Shown in pieces: positions 22,395 through 34,610 of a stretch of DNA of 64,000 nt. Source of the stretch: Datisca glomerata. Lineage: Eukaryota; Streptophyta; Magnoliopsida; Cucurbitales; Datiscaceae. Within the stretch, counting starts at the first letter, position 1. The number at the start of each line of letters is the position of its first letter. The stretch spans positions 372,001 to 436,000 of the forward strand of contig QANY01008723.1 in NCBI GenBank assembly GCA_003255025.1. Direction: 5' to 3'. Below the pieces are notes generated by a model. It did no database searches, had not been told where the DNA came from, and saw only the letters and a list, made by a program, of their open reading frames with translations. The translations under genes were made by a program, and so were the position numbers.

Positions 22395-23616
22395 TTATGT
22401 GAAAAGGAGAAGGGTAGGAAGTGATTCATTTTCCACTTCCCTATCCATCATACATTCCATACTTTCTTCCTTCTCTTCCACAAGCTCAAGCATAGGGAAC
22501 GGGAATGCGATGGTGAGGTCTAGATTCAGGTTGTCTGACCTAGGACACGTCTCATCTCCAATAGAACTCGCAGCATCAGATATCGGTCGATCATTTTCGC
22601 CTGATGGTGTTTTCAATAGTTTTCTGAAGGTAGTTTTTCTCGACCCGGATGAAGTCGTAGCGAAAGAAACGTGTTCTGATTGGGTCGAACGAGGTAGAGT
22701 ACGGTTTAACCTATGGTTATTAGGATCAATTCCCATGCTTACAAGCTTCCTCCTTAAGTGAGAGTTCCAGTAGTTCTTAATATCGTTATCTGTCCGTCCT
22801 GGCAACCTTCCGGCTATCAATGACCACCTAAAAGTCCAAAAAGAGTCAAATATTAGGCCATGCTTCGTGGGCGATAATTGGATTTTTAGGTTTTCTGTTT
22901 TCGATGGAAAAAAAAAGCTTACCAAATACAATATCACAAGCGTGTATTCTAACTTTAACTGGCTTTAAAATTGTTTTTAAACAACTTCAACTTTTTAGAA
23001 ATTTTTTACACTAAAATACTTGTTGAATATGTTTACTAAGCACGTTTTCAACTTTTTATTTAAAACATTGTTTTCCTTGTTTTCACTTTTTTTCCTAAGA
23101 ACTGGCTTTCCAATCATACTTTTCACAAAATCATGTACTATACATATATGTCAATAAATAGTGTACGTATGTATGTGTGTATATATAGATATGTGTGTAT
23201 ATATAGAATAAGAGAGCAAGATACACACATACCGGTTGCCTAAGAGGGCATGGAGCTTGATAATGAGGTCTTCTTCGTCTTGAGAAAAGTTACCTCGTTT
23301 AATATCGGGTTTAAGATAGTTGATCCATCTAAGCCTACAACTTTTGCCACAACGATGCAGACCTAAAAACCCGAAAACGCAAAAGAAAGAATGAGAAAGG
23401 GAAGCAAAGTAAAGGAGGAAACTAACTTAATTGGTTCAGAAAAAGAATGATGAGGTGAGTGAAATTTAAGAGGGTGAAAAAGCAACCTGCAGCTTCGGGG
23501 AGCGAACGCCAACAGCCTTCACCATGAGTTTGGATGTAATGAATGAGCTTCTGGTCTTCTTGCTTTGTCCATGCTCCTTTGTTTGTCACTTCTTTGTCAC
23601 AGCAAGGTTTTCTCAT
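22395..23616 (-). CDS. R2R3-MYB repressor, FaMYB1/PhMYB27-like (subgroup 4)
   Basis: Three exons, 23487-23616, 23233-23362 and 22395-22827, with GT-AG introns in the canonical plant MYB phases, give 230 residues. R2 spans about 13-63 and R3 about 66-114 with the regular Trp/hydrophobic residues. Residues 75-94 fit the bHLH-interaction signature [DE]Lx2[RK]x3Lx6Lx3R exactly. Then come GIDPNNHRL (119-127), the EAR repression motif LNLDLTI (187-193) and a C-terminal TLLLFT (225-230), close to the TLLLFR motif of MYBL2/PhMYB27-type repressors. The start MRKPCCDKE is also typical of FaMYB1-type proteins. Family knowledge predicts a nuclear repressor joining MYB-bHLH-WD40 complexes to limit anthocyanin and proanthocyanidin synthesis; the target pathway here is inference. 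Confidence 0.93.
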
Positions 23617-23630
23617 TGTTTTTTTATAGT

Positions 23631-23631
<1 letters not shown>

Positions 23632-23678
<47 letters not shown>
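23632..23678. repeat. (GA)n microsatellite in the MYB 5' leader
   Basis: About 23 GA units, i.e. a CT tract in the transcribed strand, begin 16 bases upstream of the MYB start codon. An upstream in-frame ATG exists beyond it, but MRKPCC is the family-typical start. Confidence 0.95.
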
Positions 23679-25916
23679 AAAGGCAAGAAGAATAGAGGGA
23701 TGGTAGATATAAGCGTGAAAGAAGAGGAAGATCTGAGGGAAAAGCTGAGCGAGAGAGAAGATTGACTTTAGAGTTTAAGACCGGTGGTTTTGGCTGTTTG
23801 GGAGAGTCATGCACTCTAACGGTTCATTTGTGGATAATGGAGAGAAGAGAGAGAGAGATTCTAAAGGAGGGGGGAAATTTCTAATAATCTATGGCATATC
23901 GAATTCTCAGTATTTTTTCACATATTTTATATTTTTATATGTATACAATTTATTTAACTCATTGTCTATATCATCAATTAATTAAAATTAAAATGAAAAA
24001 ATTATACATGTCAAAAAAATCATGTAGAAGAATATTAAGTATTCGGTACTTTAGGGAGTAGTAGAAATTTTCCCCTAAAAAATATGTGTTTGCTATTTGC
24101 TTACTGGTAAATGAGTCAATAAAAATTAATAACTATCATATATATTTTTCCCTTTTTTCCAAGAAATTTAGTTATCTTTTTGTCAATATATACTCGTAGT
24201 CGGAGTCTCTTACCCATTCCCTATTTCCTAAATATACTCATCTTATTTTCATATTTCTTTATTACTTCAACACTAAAAATTGCGTCTCTTTTGGTTTTTT
24301 TATCCTCCTCCACACTTCCTTGTTTCTACCAATTTTCTACCTTCTTCCAAATTATAAATTTGAATATTAACCCTAAGAGTAATGAAAATGATTATTGTGA
24401 ATTTAGAGATTTTATTCTCTCTAAGTCACGAATTCGATCAATAGTATGTTATCTTACCATCAAGTACAATCACTCTAGTGAAATTGCAGAAAACTTCTAA
24501 CCGAAAATTTGTGCACCATTGGGATTAGTGGAAGAACTACTTCCCCAACTCGATGCTACTCCAAATTTTTTTTGTTTTGAATATTTCGTACATTTAATAG
24601 TCAACTATATACGGTCAACATATCTCTTATTTCCTTACATTTTCTATATTGTGTGCTGTGAAAAAAGTTAATCCTAATGTAAAGATTACTATATATATTA
24701 AACACTTCTCAAGAAAACGTGACACAAGTGCTATCATACTTTGCTTTTCCCGTCATGCCAATCATGTCAACAAAAATTCTTCAAAATTGTGTGATTAATC
24801 TTCATAAAAAATGTAAAGATGGAAAATTTAGCGTTACATTTTTATGAGCTGGAAATTTGCATTAGAAATTCAAATAAATTTCTGTATTTAGTAGTAGAAC
24901 TAGTATTTTAAAAGTTCGTTAGTCTCATGAAAATAATATAGTGGTGAAAGAAAGATGTCTCATCTGTAAAATAAAATAAATAAATAAAAATCCAGTGATT
25001 TTTTAGGTTGGTAGAAATCCTAGTCAACACTGTTTTTTCAATACAGAACTGAAAGAGTAAACAGGAGAAATCAGACATATCCGACCAAAGAGTAAACAGG
25101 AGCAGCCAGAATCTAAGTCTGAACCTCACCTAAACAAACAAACAAAACTCTTATAAACTGGATAAAGTACCCATAACTTTACATTATTAAATGAATCAAA
25201 TTTTCAGAAAATAAACAATGGAATCTTTCATGAATGAGTATTCCTCTTGCCTTATCCTCAACCAGATTTTTTCGGGGACTGTTCTATTTCCACGACATGC
25301 TGTCAAGTTTAGTCATAAGAAGAATTACGATCTCCGGCAGTAATACTCAGTAATTAAATTATCTCTATTTACAACCTATGATTTACAAATTTAGTTTTCT
25401 AGTTTATCTTTGATACTTAAAAATCAGGATAAAAAGCTCAAGAGTATTTACACAAGGTTGTGCGCAACAATAGGTAAGCTACTGACTATTGCTGCACAAA
25501 TGAGATGAATAAATCACAGGTTAAAGAGTTACAACTAAAAATCAAAGAAAAAGAGTTCAACAGGAACAAAGTTTGGTGGGACCCAATAAGTTAAAGAGTG
25601 GATAATAAAACTGCAAATGGAGTAGAGGACTGGTAGGTAAAAGATGCTATAATACTTGGGAATACAAGCGCCTTGAAAGTAGATATGGAAGCTCACCCAC
25701 CAATTATACAGCAACGTTTGGAGTCTGATGATGACCAAGAAATCATGCCTGCTTCTTCCCAACTGCCTTCACCTTCATACCAGGATAAGAAAGAAGTCCA
25801 TCACCTAAAGTTCTCTCAAGTGTTTGCTAAAATAAATATATGGCTTCTCTTATACTAATTCATTACTCAATCCAAGAAGTAATAGACTTAGAAAGTTGAA
25901 TGGTACATAAATCTTA
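23679..25916. other. AT-rich intergenic region
   Basis: Includes the MYB upstream region (to about 24100, promoter expected here) and unique AT-rich DNA. No frame, repeat or splice pattern could be supported. Confidence 0.5.
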
Positions 25917-26391
25917 GCCCCTGTACTTCCAATCAACTACAGGTAGCCCCTGTGTTTTTAGTTAGCTCAGCCAATGTAGACCTCTATCCATTTTCTGTTA
26001 ATTGCACTTGACTAAGGCAGTGTTTGTCTCAATTGAATGGAATGTAAATACAATGGGAAGATCCTTATTAATACTCATTCTTGTGTTTAGTTATTAATTT
26101 GTGTTGCTTGGAAATGAAAAAAGAAATTTGATTGGGTACATGAATGATTCATCTGTCCCTTTCATGTAATTCCCCATTCCATTCCTAATTCACATCTTCA
26201 CTCTTTTATTTCTCTAGAGATCATCTCTCTTGCCTCATTTGCTTCATTTTTCCATTTTAACTAGCGTTTTCATTCCACTCCATTACATTCTATTCATTGA
26301 ACCAAACACCACCAAAGTGCAATTAACTAAAAAAGGGGCCGGCGGACTACAAAAATAGAGACTAAACTGAAATTGATGGTCAAGTACACGA
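25917..26391. mobile_element. MITE interrupted by a second MITE
   Basis: Outer element: the left part (CCCTGTACTTCCAATCAACT ... GTTAATTGCACTT) and the reverse complement of the right part (CGTGTACTTGACCATCAATT ... GTTAATTGCACTT) are inverted copies, with TTAATTGCACTT and AAGTGCAATTAA exact complements next to the inner element. The structure is therefore a palindromic MITE opened at its centre. No transposase is present. The outer ends are approximate because a target duplication was not found. Confidence 0.6.
26016..26313. mobile_element. Inner MITE (298 bp)
   Basis: Left end GGCAGTGTTTGTCTCAATTG and reverse complement of right end GGTGGTGTTTGGTTCAATGA are terminal inverted repeats of about 30 bp. 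A related copy appears at 42440-42945. The superfamily is unclear because the target duplication is too short or decayed to read. Confidence 0.7.
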
Positions 26392-29300
26392 AATATTTAC
26401 GACATCGAACGGTGGCGCATATTTTACTCTTGAAGTCATTTCATGAAAATAATTTATGGCCACAGTTTTCACCAAAGCACAACTAATTGAGCAGTTTCCA
26501 TTTTAGACTGGTTGGTTCCAGAGCCTTTACCATCTAACAGTCATGCTTTCATTAGAGTTTTAGGAATCTAAAATGGTTCTTGTTGATTGTGCAGAAATTG
26601 ATCAGAAACAAAATCAGATTGAAATTCATCAGCTAGCATGAACCATTCCCTCAGCAACTCACCTTAAGATTGTAAGCAATATGCAACAGGATTCATAAAT
26701 GAAATGAAGGAAAATTAGCAAAATTTAACTACCTTTAACTTTGACCAGCAGTTGGCAGGGCAACCAGTCTTCTACCGCTTTCCCTCCTGCTAACCAATCT
26801 CATCTTCCTTTTGATAATTCAAGGAGTGCACTGAGAAATTTCTGTCTTAAGTTTTACCTGTTCAGTTGTTCCCACCATGTGGTTGGCAATTGCTTCCAGC
26901 ACATCGCCAACTATTTGAGTATGCCGGGAAAAATTTTGATACAAAACTTTCCTGATTTTAGAATTTCAATGGTGACTTATTTGTAGTTGTGAAAGACAAT
27001 TTCAAACAATTTGCATGATAAATTGCTTAGCTGAATAGAATATACTTGTTACGTAAGTTAATGATCTCGGCTTCTTATTCTATCCCTTGGCCAGAGAAAA
27101 CACGCATATACCAGTAAGAACAGTTCTTTTCTTTTTTTTCTTTTCATGTTATGGTGCGGACAAGCTATCTGCTTAAAGAAATACAGATAAGTGTATAGAC
27201 CACTAAGCAACTTTGTAAAAGTTCTGTTGCTCCTCTGGGGATGAGTAATCAGGATAGGTAAGAATAATGAATATAAAAGTCTATGTTCTACTTCAACCAA
27301 ACATGAAAGGACCAGAATCATTGTGAAATCTTAAAATAGTGGAAGAAAATTTAGATAAAAATGTCATTTTATTATTTACCCTTTCTCAACCAGAATAAGT
27401 TTCTTTAATACAATCATGCAGTGATGATAAAGCTCAAACCTCATCATTTAAAACAGAGATTTTCTGATTCATGTGACTGGTCCCGCTGTGGCAAATCCTA
27501 AAACAATAAGTATAGAGGTGTAAGAATTCCTTCCCTGTCATATGCCATACTCCATCCAGTGCCAGTATTAAACAGCACGAGAACATATTCTTGATGAAAA
27601 ACCCGCTTAGGTATTTAGAATATGATGGAATTGATCACTTAAAGTTTACTCAATAGTACTGATAATTGGTAGTCTTTCAATGTAACATTTGAACAAACAA
27701 AGCAATTTCTATGCATGTTTCTACAGAAAGTAGACATATATAGGTGAATAAACCTTTTTCACAATCTTGGAAACCTGCAAGCGTAACAATCTTTAGAAGC
27801 ATTACATTGCTAAAATTATAACACTAACTCAATGATAATTTACCCTTTTCTTTGCTGCTGAAAATGAATACAAAAGGCATGTCTATAACTAGTTCCAAAA
27901 CTGAAGGCCTGCAAAAGTTGAATCTTTGTCAAAGCAGAATCTCATCTTCTAAGAATGGGGAGTCTCAACTTCTAAAAGAATGGGGAGATAAACAACTTCA
28001 ATTGGATATTCAAAGAATGTATCACGCAGAAGGTATGTATGATTATGTAGCACATTGCGAACCATGACGCACAAATATCGTGAATTTTCTATTATGTGTT
28101 AATAGAAGTATAGTATTATGAAAAACAAAAAACCCTGAAGGCTATGCAAAGATATGATAGTTGCACAATCTAACCGAGTATGGTGAGTAAGAGCATTAGT
28201 ACGTTCCTGTAAGATAAAAATGAAAGAATTTCTAATTCTATCAACAGATTATGGTAAATGCTTATATACCCAAGTATTGTAGACACCTCTTTCCGCTCAT
28301 TCAACCTAAAGAAAAAACAGATTCTGCTCATCCATTCAGATATTCTGCAGATAATAGTTTCACACCAATATAAGTCACATATCACTTGCAAACTGGTCTG
28401 CAGAATTGTAAACAGAAGATTCGATAATTAGAATGATTATATAGCAGACTGGTGTACTTGACATTCCAACTATGTCATGAAAACTGAGGAAGGAAGGCAA
28501 ACCTGATGAATTCGAGTCCAACCCTCATACCAGAGTCCATGTTACTATGATTTAACTATTTCAGTTGTATTCAAAGGTCTTCAAATTCATCGCTCTTCAT
28601 AAACAGTTCAACTGAGATAGACAAAAAGGCAAACATATCCTATTTCGGACAAGAAAACCAAAAGGATAAAATCAGAACAGGTCTCTTATCTTGTGGTTAC
28701 ACATGGAAGTGGTCATGACCATTCATAACCTGCAAGAGCATTAAAGCCCGGATACAGAGAAAGGACACAGGTAATACATGATGTGAGTAGATGGATATAG
28801 ATTTTCTTCTTGTAGGATAAAAATGGTGGTAATATGCTAGTTGACGAACACAAACTCAATATATATTTCAATATATTTAGTGTTTCATAGATTGATCCTC
28901 AAAATTTATATGCATTTTTGTAAAGTGGGATACAATAAAATGGTAATATGTGAATAAATAAACAGCAAAAGTATATACATATGTTAATTGCTATGTCATT
29001 GAACAGTCGCAAAAGCTTACCTCCATCTCTTCCCATTCAAGAGTTAGGACCATTTTTCGGCTACAATATAAATGGTTATGAGTTAAAGGATCAACATCTA
29101 AGCAGAATTTGCAACCTTTAGAACTCAATGATATTCTACCACTCACTGTAACTTGCAAATGTAAGATCTTACAAGTTATGCAGCTTCAAACTTGAGAAAC
29201 AACATAATTCAATATGTAAATATGAGTAATTCTAAAGACAGTTAGCACCAAAAAGAAGTGTAAAAACAATTCATTTGTAGAAGTTAAGCAATTTACATAA

Positions 29301-29446
29301 TTCAAAAGTAAGAGTAATTCTATAGACAGTTATCACTGAGAAAGAAGTGTAAAAATAATTTATTTGTCATGGTAATTTCGCACATCCACTCAATACATTT
29401 ACCAGCCATTTGAGCTTAGTATGTTTGACAGAGTTTGATTTACAGT
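26392..29446. other. Non-coding region downstream of the trihelix gene
   Basis: No protein-coding exon could be supported on either strand. On the minus strand there are several splice-like borders (for example ...GATGGAG|GTAAGC near 29020 and CTCTTGCAG near 28732), so the trihelix transcript may have spliced 3' untranslated exons, or a non-coding RNA may lie here. cDNA would be needed. Confidence 0.35.
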
Positions 29447-30706
29447 CTATAAAAATTCAGAAGGTGAATTGTCATCCGGCTTTCCGCTGTCACCCAAACC
29501 ACCTCCATGCTGCAAATTCTGCAAAACTTGATGAGGCAAAGCCCCCAATCCTCCACTCAACCCATCATTTGAGGAGCCATAAAACTGACAAACAAGACGA
29601 GCCATAATCCCAAGAATCTGCATTTGGTTCTGGCATGCCTCGGCATGCATATGCATCATCTGCTTCTCATGCTCAATCTGCAATTCTATCATCCTCTCTC
29701 TCCACTCCATCTCCTCCTCCTCCCTCTTCACCTCCATCCTCATCCTCTTCCTTCTCTCCTCATCTAATTCCCTCTCTAATCTCGACCTGTTCTCGAATTC
29801 CCTCCTCGCCCAAATCAGCTCTCTCTCTTCCAATTCCAATTCTCTATTTTCCAACCACTGCTCCTTCTCATTCATTCTCTTCTGCTTCCTGAACTCAGCT
29901 TCCTTCCTCTTTTCCTCCCTATTTACCTCAGCCTTCTCCCTCCTAAACTCCCTCTCCCTCCTCCTCTCTTCCCTCTTCACCACGACATCCCGTAACTCTA
30001 AAACTTGCACGCTCACCATCCTTAAACTCCTATTCGTACAAAATCCCTTCTTCATTTTTCTTGTCCGAGAAGAAGTCATTTCCCCAAGATCCCTCCCACC
30101 ACCACATTTACCTTCGTTTCCCACAAGCTCAACATCCTCGCCCACTTCACAACCATCCCCACCATACGCATCATCATTGTCATCTTCTTCTTCTTCATCT
30201 TCCTCATCTCCTTCTCCATCTTCCTGATACTCTCCATCATCTCCCTCCTCCTCCTCCTCCCCCTCTTCCTCCTCTAAATCCTCAGAATCAACCCCAAATC
30301 CCAATTCCACACAACCGTCAAAACCTCCTATGCCATTCTCAAACAACTTCTTCCCCTTAACATCAAGCGGCACATCCCCAAACACCTCCTTGTACTTCAA
30401 GAAATTCTGCCAGTGATTCTCACCGTCCTTCCAATTGAACTCGTCCTCGGAGACCCTGATCTTCTGCTTGACTCCCAAGTACTGGTGGCGCATGTTCTGG
30501 ACCTTGATAGAGACGTCGCGCCAAGACCACCTGAAAGGGAAGCCAAGTGGGTCTTGAAGATGGTGGACGGAATTGACATGGTCAGCGATGGGCTTGAACT
30601 TTTTCTCGCGGGTCTTGAGCTTGGCCAATGCTCCAGTGTTCAGAAGCTCGGAGTACTTGGAGAGGAGGGTGAGTTCTTCCAGCTCCGACCACTTCTTGCG
30701 CTTCAT
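29447..30706 (-). CDS. Trihelix/SANT-like nuclear protein with acidic tract and coiled coil
   Basis: Single-exon frame of 419 residues starting MKRKKWSELEELTLLSKYSE; the ATG follows a purine-rich context. Residues 1-110 look like a trihelix or MYB/SANT-like DNA-binding domain with spaced aromatic residues (W6, W60/W62, W92, W99) and the block WSWRDVSIKVQNMRHQYLGV. Residues 142-180 are almost all Glu/Asp, with a basic patch at 214-220. Residues about 243-365 are Arg/Glu-rich heptads, a long coiled coil likely used for dimerisation, and the tail is Gly-rich. I recall similar conserved plant proteins without a defined function. A nuclear DNA-binding or chromatin role is inferred. Serine/proline-rich frames opposite are shadows. 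Confidence 0.88.
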   Translation of the reverse strand: MKRKKWSELEELTLLSKYSELLNTGALAKLKTREKKFKPIADHVNSVHHLQDPLGFPFRWSWRDVSIKVQNMRHQYLGVKQKIRVSEDEFNWKDGENHWQNFLKYKEVFGDVPLDVKGKKLFENGIGGFDGCVELGFGVDSEDLEEEEGEEEEEGDDGEYQEDGEGDEEDEEEEDDNDDAYGGDGCEVGEDVELVGNEGKCGGGRDLGEMTSSRTRKMKKGFCTNRSLRMVSVQVLELRDVVVKREERRREREFRREKAEVNREEKRKEAEFRKQKRMNEKEQWLENRELELEERELIWARREFENRSRLERELDEERRKRMRMEVKREEEEMEWRERMIELQIEHEKQMMHMHAEACQNQMQILGIMARLVCQFYGSSNDGLSGGLGALPHQVLQNLQHGGGLGDSGKPDDNSPSEFL

Positions 30707-31011
30707 TTTTCCGAGAGGAAGAAGAGAATCTCTTTTTCACCGGTCGTGATTTTTGTCTGAAAGGAAGATTTCGAATTTTCGATCCCCACAAAGGCCCCCA
30801 ATTTTCGGATTATGTTAGTCGATTAATTGCGGTAGCCATGACAATGAACGGACTGTGGTCAATAGCATGGGGGAAGGTAACAACGGAAATGGATAGACAA
30901 CTCTTCCGTAATCCGAGGTTCAGTTCGACATATTTTGGCCGTTAGTTTATATCTGTATAGTCTACGTCTCCTGACAAAAAAATTGAAGAATTTGAGAACA
31001 GAGATTTGATC
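30707..31011 (-). promoter_or_regulatory. Upstream region of the trihelix gene
   Basis: Only 305 bp separate the start codon from the target duplication of the MULE, so the gene's proximal promoter must lie here or extend into the transposon end. No specific element is recognised. Confidence 0.35.
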
Positions 31012-31641
31012 ATTTTTATTTAAAAAAATAAACTAACACTCTCTAAATTTATTTTAAAAAATAAAGATACCCTCTTTAATTTCAAAAAAAATACATAAGT
31101 TTAATTCATTATAAAGGGATTGATTTTTAAGTGAAATGATCAAAATAGTCTTAAGTAACCCATTCACCAAACCCCTCAAATCAAAGTGATTTTCCTCAAA
31201 TCTGCGACTCACCCCCAATCTCCCCCGCGATCTCCTTCCCACGAACCCTAAAACTCAACCAAAAAAATCAGTCGCGCAGTTCGAAATCAAATGAAGATAA
31301 TCGAAAGCAAGGGAAAAGAGGGGAAGAGGTTGAGGTATTTTCCATTCTTTCTTTCTTTTTTTTTGAAAAACCAGATCTAAAATTTCGCTGAGATATTTTC
31401 CATTTGTTTTTCTGAGTTGTTCTGCATTCTTTGTTGTGCCCAAATGATTTTGTGGGTCTTCAGAATTTGTGAATGATTTAAGTTTAGAAATGCTTCAGAG
31501 TTTATCCAACTAAACAATTTCTCTATTACATATATGAATATTCTACTCTATAGGTCTGTGTTATTGTGATATTTGTTCGGTTATATCTGCTTCAGTTATA
31601 TTTTGTGATAAAATTGTGGTTTCATTAAAGCACTTGTCAAT

Positions 31642-33900
31642 TTGATTCACTGTCAATGTAGGACTCTAATGAAGAGAAGTGTTGATTTCTCAGTGCACCA
31701 TCAATCCAATGTTAGGTTGATATCAAACATCAATCCATATAAGTACAGTTACTTAGATTTGGTAGATGATATATATAAAGTATTGGAACTGGATAAAGAA
31801 GGCTTCAACATCCTAATATGTTATCTAGCCCTCTAGGGGGCTTGCTGGCATCGACAACGATAAAGAACTCACGATAATGTTCTACATGCACTCCATTGCC
31901 AACGTAATTGAATTGTTTATTTATAATTTAGAGATGATCAGAACTAATGAAATTAAATTAGAGATGGTTATAACTTATAAAATCAATAAGTCTGATGATG
32001 AATGGTTATGTGCTAGTGATGACAAGTCTTTAGATAGTGATAGTGAGTCTGAAGAAAATGATTTGGAGAATGATGATCAATCTGATGACGGGTTATCATA
32101 TTATAATTCTGAGCATGAAGGTGTGATATTTATTGGTTGTACTAGAGGGATGAATAGTATGCCTTTTTCTGTTGAAAATGTGATAAGTTGTCCTAAAAGA
32201 AGGATTGGTGTTTAAGAACATAAGGGGGTTTAGGGAAGTATTATAAAGTTTTGTGATTCAAGAGGGATTTGATGACATACGAGTAAAAAATGAGTGGGCT
32301 AGAGTTATTTGCATTTGTAGTGGAGATGGTTTGTACTTAGAGGATTCATGCGTCACTTATTCTGGATGGGACCACCTTCATGATAAAAAGTTACAATGCA
32401 GCTCATTCTTGTGTACGCATATCGAAGAATACTAATGTGACATATGTGTGGATTGCGAAGGTGTTGTCCGATCAACTTAGAGTAAATCCTAATATAAAAA
32501 TCAATGCCATGGCTATAGTTTTACTTCAGAAATATGATATTGAGCCCCACATGAAACAATTATATAGAGCTCGACAGATAACTGGGGAGGATAATGAATG
32601 GAGTCATGCCCAATCATATAAGAAACTTCATGATTATGGAGAACTTTTGGCAGAAAGAAATCCAGGAAGCATGATTAAGATAGAATGTGGCTTGTCATAT
32701 CCCAATCCGGCATTCAAGAGGATTTTTATGAGTCTCGAGGCATGTAAGAGTGGATTCTTACAATGATGTAGACCATTTATCGAGCTTGATGAATGTCATC
32801 TTAAGGGACCTTATGGAGGTGTGTTATTGGCTGCAATTGCGATGGATGGTAATTGAGGAATATTTCCTTTAGCTTCTGCAGTGGTTAAGGGTGAAACTAA
32901 GGATAGTTGGTCTTTTTTTCCTTCGTTTATTATTTGACTGTATCAGCGGTCATTCTCAATTGTTGAACTTTATGTCAGATAGACAAAAGGTATGTCATAT
33001 ATTTCTTTACTAATACACTACCTTTACAGGGGACTGGTTGAGGCAATGGCTGAAGTTTTTTCAACTTGTAATCATCGACGATGTGCAAGGCATTTGCTCC
33101 ATAACTTCAAGACTACTTTTCATGGTTTGTATCTTAAAATGCAATTTTGGTCTGTTGTGAAAGCATACAACAACAATGCTTTTGATAAAGCTACGTAAAA
33201 CATAAAGGATGCGAATGATGGTGCATATGATTGGTTGGATGAGATACCAAAAGAGTCATGGTCTATGCATGCTTTCAATCAAAGGGGAAAATGCGACTAT
33301 GTAACCAACAACATGACGGAGTCTTTTAATCATTGGGTGGGAACATTTAGAGACATGCCAATCTTGACATTGCTTGATAAAATTCGAGCAAAAATGATGA
33401 ACATGATGCAAATACGTTATCAAAAGGGTAGCGGATAGGGAGGAAAATTGACTTCAATGACAAAGAAGACATTGAATAAAGTTGTGTAGGATTGGAGGTT
33501 TTATCATGCACTTCCTGCAAGTAAGGATGAGTTTGAGGTCATGTGAGTGTAATTTTTAGAAAGTTATCGGTTTACCTTGTAAGCACGTGGTAGCATCAAT
33601 AAGATTCAAACGAGAATCTGTTGAAGATTATGTTGACGAGTGTTATTCCATCGGAACCTATTTGAAAATCTTATGCTCACATCATTCATCCAATGTCTGA
33701 CTCAGACTCATTTTCTAGTATAGAGGAAATGGGTCCACCACCCTTGAAATGATTGCCTGGAAGACTTAAGAAAAATAGAAGGAGAGAAGAAGTCGAACCA
33801 GAACCTGGTAATGTTAGAAAACGTTCAAGAACAGTGAGATGTGTTAATTGCAAGTAGTTCAGACACAATAAAAGAGGTTACCAACGTGCTTCAGTGAATA
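31642..33900 (+). pseudogene. mudrA-type MULE transposase, decayed
   Basis: Fragments in several frames follow the order of a plant MURA protein. An N-terminal part reads KRSVDFSVHHQSN then IMFYMHSIANVIELF. An acidic linker follows at 31980-32100. The MuDR N-domain region includes SYNAAHSCVRIS and YVWIAKVLSDQLRVNPNI. The DDE region at 32770-32900 reads FIELDECHLKGPYGGVLLAA and FPLASAVVKGETKDSW. Next come CNHRRCARHLLHNFK, NNMTESFNHWV and a SWIM-like zinc region near 33550-33600, then a degraded zinc knuckle at 33839-33880. Several in-frame stops and shifts exist, so it cannot encode a full enzyme. An intact MURA would bind the TIRs and catalyse excision and insertion. Confidence 0.9.
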
Positions 33901-34175
33901 TCAAGGTGCGACCAAGTGCTACCACTAAATCTGAAGGTAGCTCACAAGGACCAATTGCTGCCACTAGATCTGAAGGTAGCTCGCAAGGACCAAGTGCTGC
34001 CACTAGATCTACACCTAGTATCAGCACTGCTCAAGAGAGAGCCAGAGTAAGGATGGAGGCTATAAGACTAAAAAAGGCATGCATTCTTTACTTACTGTTT
34101 TACTTTGATTCTTGTAACTATGAAAAGAATGGTTATTCTACTTGCTTACTATTTTTTTGGTTTAGGATGTTTTGA
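33894..34175 (+). repeat. Short amino-acid repeat in the mudrA tail
   Basis: The frame repeats a roughly 13-residue unit similar to ATRSEGSSQGPSA about three times (33917-34020), the C-terminal low-complexity tail of the transposase. It is part of the transposase remnant rather than a separate gene. Confidence 0.7.
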
Positions 34176-34179
34176 AGAG

Positions 34180-34240
34180 AGAGAGAGAGGGGGGGGGGGG
34201 GGNNNNNNNNNNNNNGGGGGGGGGGGAGGGGGAGAGAGAG
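34180..34240. other. Assembly gap (13 N) in a G-homopolymer/GA tract
   Basis: N at 34203-34215 is flanked on both sides by runs of G within a GA repeat. The true length and sequence are unknown. A second clean (GA)n tract follows at 34327-34361. Confidence 0.95.
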
Positions 34241-34324
34241 AATGAACGAATGGTTTTTTTGCTATGTTTACTGTTTTTCTAGTTTTTCTGCTTTGCTTAC
34301 TGTTTTTATGGTTTATGATGTTTT

Positions 34325-34364
<40 letters not shown>

Positions 34365-34610
34365 TGGTTTTTCTTCTTTGCTTACTGTTTTTCTAGTTTA
34401 AGATGTTTTGGAGAGAGAGAGAGAGAATGGTTTTACTTTGCTTATTATTTTTAGGTTTATGATGGTAAGGTACTAGAGCTGTTTATTGTTTTACTAGGAG
34501 TAAGTTGAAGATGCATGAAAATGTAAGTTAGGCGGCAGATGCTAGGAATAAAGAAGTGTAGTACACTATATGTGTTATTGGTAGACTTCTTATGATTTAC
34601 TGTTATGAAT

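Noticed and set aside
23422..23814. Upstream ATG for the MYB protein (66 extra residues)
   Set aside because: The extension is Ser/Leu repeats from the CT microsatellite; MRKPCCDKE is the family-typical start.
29635..30360. Ser/Pro/His-rich frames on the plus strand
   Set aside because: Shadows of the acidic and coiled-coil parts of the trihelix gene on the opposite strand.
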